Shown: positions 60,512-64,000 of the stretch, one piece after another
How the letters are laid out: every line of letters begins with the position of its first letter
Position numbering within the stretch: the first letter of the stretch is position 1
Origin: Chryseobacterium nepalense
GTDB lineage: Bacteria; Bacteroidota; Bacteroidia; Flavobacteriales; Weeksellaceae
Assembly: GCF_023195755.1 (NCBI RefSeq)
Contig: NZ_CP096203.1
Coordinates: 1-64,000, forward strand
Direction of reading: 5' to 3'
Length of the DNA stretch: 64,000 bases
Position numbers and translations under genes: made by a program
The notes under the pieces: model-generated
Database searches by the model: none
Told to the model about the DNA's origin: nothing
What the model saw: only the letters and a program-made list of their open reading frames with translations

Positions 60512-61096
60512 TTATCTAAAACCTCCTCCGTTGGTATTCCTATTGTTGTTCTGCTGGGCAGGAGCCTGCTGATTTCCTGATCCTGAATTATTCCTGAATC
60601 CTCCGTTATTCGAATTGTTGGAATTATTGGAATTGTTTCTAAACCCTCCGTTGTTTTGAGGCTGCTGTGTATTCTGCTGCTGATTTCTGAAACCATTATT
60701 GGACCTTTGATTATTATTTTGTCTGTTGCTGTTTCTAAAACCGCCGTTATTGGAAGTGCCATCGTTTACATTTCCTCTGAAACCGTTATTTGGTCTTGCA
60801 GAAGTTGCTTCACCACTTGATCTTCTCTCCAGGTATACTTTTCTTCTAGAGTTATTGTAGTTCTGGTAATAATACGGCATACCGTTATCATAATAATAAT
60901 TCATATTATTTCGATAGTAGTATCCATCATTTCCCCAATATCCGCCACCGCCGTAATACCCTTGTGGTGCATAATAATATCCGTTATCATAATATGGATC
61001 TCCATAAGCATTGGCATAAGGATCCGCGTACGCTGTACATGATACTAAACCTGCTATCGTTACAACGCTAAATGCTATTTTTAATAAATTTTTCAT
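60512..61096 (-). CDS. Low-complexity lipoprotein with Tyr/Gly and Asn/Gly-Phe-Arg repeats
   Basis: The 194-residue product has a lipoprotein signal with the lipobox cysteine at residue 20 (LVSC). The first half is rich in Tyr and Gly (PYYDNGYYYAPQGYYGGGGY). The second half is very rich in Asn, Gln and Gly, with repeated NGFR or GGFR motifs about every 15-25 residues. It looks disordered and probably sits at the outer membrane. No function is known. Its codons form many short repeats in the DNA, so the length may vary between strains. Confidence 0.75.
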   Translation of the reverse strand: MKNLLKIAFSVVTIAGLVSCTAYADPYANAYGDPYYDNGYYYAPQGYYGGGGYWGNDGYYYRNNMNYYYDNGMPYYYQNYNNSRRKVYLERRSSGEATSARPNNGFRGNVNDGTSNNGGFRNSNRQNNNQRSNNGFRNQQQNTQQPQNNGGFRNNSNNSNNSNNGGFRNNSGSGNQQAPAQQNNNRNTNGGGFR

Positions 61097-61102
61097 GACT
61101 TT

Positions 61103-61765
61103 CTAACTTTTTCTTAAACTTTTTTTCCAGGTAATATAGCCCTGGATTGCCATTATAGTAAATACCAAATATTGAACCGAAGTGATACCGAGACCTTTAT
61201 AAATCATCATAGGTATACAGATAAAATCTCCGATGATCCAGAAAACCCAGTTTTCAATGCGTCTTTTTGCCATAAACCACATTCCTACTAAAAATACGGA
61301 CGTGGTGATTACATCTAACCAATTGCCCCAATCCAGGTGATACAGCCCTAAACTGATGTTTTCCATTGAAAAACTGTTGTCGATATACGGCTTATAATAA
61401 TATACTACAGTTACTAAGATTAAACTTAAGGCAAAAAGTAAAATCCCATACAGCCATTCTTTTTTTGTAGCCCATGAAACTTCAACGTGAACATGGTCAT
61501 CCGAATTTTTTGCCCATAAAACCCATCCGTAAATACTCATTACCGTATAATAGACATTAATCATACAGTCGCCCAACAGCCCGAAATTGAAAAGAATATA
61601 GACATAAATAAGCGTGGAAATAATTCCTGTAGGATAGACCCAGATATTCTTTTTAATGGAAAAATAAACACTTAAAATTCCGAATACGGTTGCAAAGGCT
61701 TCCAGGAAAATCTGAAGGTTTGTGTAGGTTTCGTAGGGTTTTACGAAAAGATTGTATAGGTTCAT
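61103..61765 (-). CDS. pnuC: Nicotinamide riboside transporter PnuC
   Basis: PnuC imports nicotinamide riboside for NAD synthesis. The 220-residue protein has about seven membrane helices. The characteristic segments are NIWVYPTGIISTLIYVYI (about 45-62), YTVMSIYGWVLWAK (about 77-90), WVFWIIGDFICIPMMIYKG (near 185) and the C-terminal YLVFTIMAIQGYITWKK. The helix count and tryptophan-rich pattern fit PnuC. Its start is preceded by a -7 box five bases away. The next gene on this strand (60512) starts 6 bases after its stop. Confidence 0.92.
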   Translation of the reverse strand: MNLYNLFVKPYETYTNLQIFLEAFATVFGILSVYFSIKKNIWVYPTGIISTLIYVYILFNFGLLGDCMINVYYTVMSIYGWVLWAKNSDDHVHVEVSWATKKEWLYGILLFALSLILVTVVYYYKPYIDNSFSMENISLGLYHLDWGNWLDVITTSVFLVGMWFMAKRRIENWVFWIIGDFICIPMMIYKGLGITSVQYLVFTIMAIQGYITWKKSLRKS

Positions 61766-61770
61766 GAGAT

Positions 61771-61778
61771 CAAAAATA
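61771..61778 (-). promoter_or_regulatory. pnuC: -7 box immediately before pnuC
   Basis: On the minus strand TATTTTTG fits TAnnTTTG and ends five bases before the ATG at 61765, again predicting a leaderless or nearly leaderless mRNA. No clear -33 element is seen. Confidence 0.45.
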
Positions 61779-61930
61779 AATAAAAAAAGGTATATTTTAA
61801 AATGATTTAAATATTATGAAAATCAGTTTTTTATCTGCCTTTATTTAAAAAAAATAATGAAATTGTATTAATAAACGTTAAGGTTTCTAAAATTTTTATA
61901 TTTTCGTAAATCTTTAATAAATAATAAAAT

Positions 61931-63451
61931 ATGTCTAAAATTTGGACCAAGAAACCGATGAGTGCTTTCGAAAATGATATGAAAAGCAGTCAGCTCAAAA
62001 GAGTACTCGGTAAATGGAGTCTTACAGCTATCGGGATCGGTGCTATCATTGGAGGGGGAATTTTCGTACTTACAGGTACCGGAGCTTACTACCATGCAGG
62101 ACCCGCATTAGCCATCTCTTTTATCATTGCAGGAATCGCTTGTATTTTCGCTGCATTATGTTATTCTGAATTTGCTTCCATACTTCCTGTGGAAGGATCT
62201 GCGTATGCGTATGCGTACGGAACGGTGGGAGAGATCTTTGCCTGGATCATCGGATGGGGGCTTATCCTCGAGTATGCAATGGGATCTATGACGGTGGCTG
62301 TATCATGGTCCGGCTATTTTAATAAACTTTTAAAAATGTTCGGTATTCATCTTCCCGAATATCTTACTTCTGACCCAGCCAGTTATACTGGGGAAGGTTT
62401 TTCTATGAATTTACCAGCTTTCCTTATCGTTTTATTTGTGATCGGAATTCTGATCAAAGGAACAAAAGAGGCCGCTAAGACCAATAACCTTATTGTAATC
62501 ATGAAAGTTTCGGCAGTATTGTTTGTGATTATTGCAGGTGTATTTTTTATTAATACCTCTAATTGGGATCCTTTTATTCCTGCACAGAAAATGGTAATGG
62601 AAGGTGATAAAATGAAAGAAGCATACGGAATCCAGGGAATTGTTTCCGGAGCTGCTGCCATATTTTTTGCTTATATCGGTTTTGATGCTGTTTCCACTCA
62701 GGCAGGTGAAGCAATTAATCCTAAAAAAGATGTGCCTTTCGCCATCATTGTTTCATTGTTGGTTTGTACAGGTCTTTATATTCTGGTGTCTCTTGTTTTA
62801 ACAGGGATGATGCATTATTCGGATTTTGATCCTCAGGGAAAATATCCGGACGCTATTAAAGCACCGGTTGCTTATGCTTTTGAAATTGCAGGACAAGGCT
62901 GGGCAGGATATATCATTACAATAGCAGCAACAATTGGTTTGATTTCTGTATTAATGGTAATGATCATGGGACAATCAAGAATTTTCCTTGGAATGTCTAA
63001 AGACGGGCTTATTCCGAAAATGTTCAGCGATGTTCATCCTGTAAGAAAAACCCCGGCCAAAAGCTTAATGCTTTTAGGGATTGTAATTGCTACGATAGCC
63101 GCTTTAACGCCAATCAGCAAACTCGCGGATATGACAAGTTTCGGTACTCTTTTCGCTTTCACAATGGTGTGTGTAGCGGTTTGGATTCTCAGAAAAAAAG
63201 AACCGAATCTGCCAAGATCATTTAAAGTGCCGGCACTACCTGTTATTGCAACATTAGGAATCTGTATCAACGTTTATCTAATCTGGAACCTGAGCCATGA
63301 AGCAAAATACCTTTCTATGGGCTGGCTTGCACTGGGAGTTTTAATTTACTTCACCTACAGTCTTAGAAACAGTAAACTTCATAAGGTTGGTTACGGCGAA
63401 ACTTTCAAAGCAGAGCAGGAGCCGCTGGAAAAACCGGATCTTGATCTTTAA
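61931..63451 (+). CDS. APC-family amino acid permease
   Basis: This inner-membrane amino acid transporter has 506 residues and about 12 membrane helices. The first helix carries the APC substrate motif GIGAIIGGGIFVLTGTGAYYHAGPAL (about 36-61). The later FFAYIGFDAVSTQAGEAINPKKD (about 246-268) and GQSRIFLGMSKDGLIPK (about 341-357) are typical of cationic-amino-acid-transporter-like members. The N-terminus (MSKIWTKKPMSAFENDMKSS) is soluble. It ends at a strong terminator and is a single-gene unit. Confidence 0.95.
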   Translation: MSKIWTKKPMSAFENDMKSSQLKRVLGKWSLTAIGIGAIIGGGIFVLTGTGAYYHAGPALAISFIIAGIACIFAALCYSEFASILPVEGSAYAYAYGTVGEIFAWIIGWGLILEYAMGSMTVAVSWSGYFNKLLKMFGIHLPEYLTSDPASYTGEGFSMNLPAFLIVLFVIGILIKGTKEAAKTNNLIVIMKVSAVLFVIIAGVFFINTSNWDPFIPAQKMVMEGDKMKEAYGIQGIVSGAAAIFFAYIGFDAVSTQAGEAINPKKDVPFAIIVSLLVCTGLYILVSLVLTGMMHYSDFDPQGKYPDAIKAPVAYAFEIAGQGWAGYIITIAATIGLISVLMVMIMGQSRIFLGMSKDGLIPKMFSDVHPVRKTPAKSLMLLGIVIATIAALTPISKLADMTSFGTLFAFTMVCVAVWILRKKEPNLPRSFKVPALPVIATLGICINVYLIWNLSHEAKYLSMGWLALGVLIYFTYSLRNSKLHKVGYGETFKAEQEPLEKPDLDL

Positions 63452-63469
63452 AAAAATAATATATTTGAA

Positions 63470-63502
63470 AAAATCCACAGAACAAACTGTGGATTTTTTA
63501 TT
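63470..63502 (+). terminator. Terminator after the amino acid permease
   Basis: AAATCCACAG pairs with CTGTGGATTT (63487-63496) around AACAAA, followed by Ts. Confidence 0.92.
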
Positions 63503-63506
63503 TTTG
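63499..63506 (+). promoter_or_regulatory. -7 box before the Ycf48-like gene, overlapping the terminator
   Basis: TATTTTTG fits TAnnTTTG and ends six bases before the ATG at 63513. It overlaps the end of the permease terminator T tract. The match is AT-rich and could be chance. Confidence 0.35.
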
Positions 63507-63512
63507 TTACCT

Positions 63513-64000
63513 ATGAAAAAAATAATACCATTTTCACTATTATTCTTGGGAGTACTTACATTTTCTCAGCAGATAGAGCATTTTAAAACCATTCTGAATG
63601 ATAAAGTAAGCATCCGTGCTTTGCAGCTTTATGGCAATAAAATATGGTACAGCGGTACAGATTCCAAATTCGGGTACGTTGACTTAAATAACCCAGAAAA
63701 TCAGAAACAAATTGTATTGTCAGATCAAAAGCTGCAGTTCCGGACATTGGCTCAGGATAAAAAATATTTTTATGCTATTAATATTGAGAGTCCCGCTTAT
63801 TTTTTTAAGATTGATAAAAAAAGTTTAAAATATCAGATCATTCATACCGATACGGCAAAAACAGCGTTTTATGATGCTCTTTCTTTTTCAGGAAAAAATG
63901 GTATTGCACTAGGTGATCCTTACGGGAAATGCATGAATATCGTAATCACCAGAAACAGTGGTAAAAGCTGGGAAACTCTGCCTTGCGGAAAGTCATTTGA
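63513..64000 (+). CDS. Ycf48/BNR-repeat-like secreted protein (5' part, cut by window end)
   Basis: The frame begins at 63513 and is open to the window end (162 codons seen). A signal peptide (MKKIIPFSLLFLGVLTFSQ) is followed by beta-propeller-like repeats, including IRALQLYGNKIWYSGTDSKFG and the GKNGIALGDPYGKCMNIVIT segment. The Asp-box-like ITRNSGKSWETLP fits the Ycf48/BNR type. In other Bacteroidetes these are exported proteins of unknown role. It was called from the sequence and is too truncated for a firm family call. Confidence 0.7.
   Translation, partial: MKKIIPFSLLFLGVLTFSQQIEHFKTILNDKVSIRALQLYGNKIWYSGTDSKFGYVDLNNPENQKQIVLSDQKLQFRTLAQDKKYFYAINIESPAYFFKIDKKSLKYQIIHTDTAKTAFYDALSFSGKNGIALGDPYGKCMNIVITRNSGKSWETLPCGKSF

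Noticed and set aside
60481..60762. A 93-codon frame overlapping the low-complexity lipoprotein
   Set aside because: Repetitive Asn/Gly codons create alternate open frames. The lipoprotein frame has the signal peptide and start.

Overview
The window looks like the origin-proximal part of a flavobacterial chromosome, most likely Chryseobacterium or a close Weeksellaceae relative. It starts at the first base of dnaA, the usual first base of a circular chromosome record. The DNA is AT-rich. It carries SusC/SusD-type glycan uptake genes, a secreted subtilase with a type IX secretion sorting domain, and a TonB receptor of the Bacteroidetes type. Many genes are preceded by the Bacteroidetes promoter pattern (TTTG or TTG, about 19-21 bases, then TAnnTTTG) and not by Shine-Dalgarno sequences. 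I saw no rRNA, tRNA, CRISPR array, prophage or complete insertion sequence.

Layout. 1-3.2 kb: dnaA, then a tight three-gene set (low-molecular-weight phosphatase, secreted NTF2-like protein, RsmI-like methyltransferase). 3.2-5.3 kb: a large hairpin repeat, a decayed GxxExxY gene, a DUF2891 protein and an Mpo1-like membrane protein. 5.4-10.5 kb: an AraC regulator followed by a tripartite efflux operon (TolC, HlyD/EmrA, MFS) with a clear promoter and a palindromic operator candidate. 11-14 kb: a methyltransferase and metG. 14.3-26.8 kb: a starch/maltodextrin utilisation locus (SusC, SusD, SusE, GH97, DoxX, small lipoprotein, GH13, NTF2-like protein, sugar MFS). Together these would bind starch at the surface, cut it in the periplasm and import the sugars. 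27-28.3 kb: pirin and a flavin reductase. 28.3-35.3 kb: a purine block (purM, purN, purH, purD, guaA), with repeats or RNA-like structures in nearly every gap. 35.7-50.2 kb: a GNAT-nitrilase fusion, two double-HTH proteins, an ABC1 kinase, a DEAD-box-family helicase, small secreted proteins, an iron-type alcohol dehydrogenase, a SLATT-like membrane protein and PEP carboxylase. 50.2-64 kb: a lipoprotein, the T9SS subtilase, a sugar aminotransferase, galE, a nucleotidyltransferase, a TonB receptor, mltG, dapF, pnuC, an amino acid permease and a truncated Ycf48-like gene.

The coding content is mostly ordinary. The less explained material lies between genes. It includes a possible free-standing short transcript with a 24-codon ORF before purM, and a multi-hairpin leader before purH. 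Several genes have a promoter -7 box only 4-6 bases before the ATG, which predicts leaderless mRNAs. There are two minisatellites and several nested families of palindromic intergenic repeats. Everything here was read by eye. No folding, alignment or database search was run.
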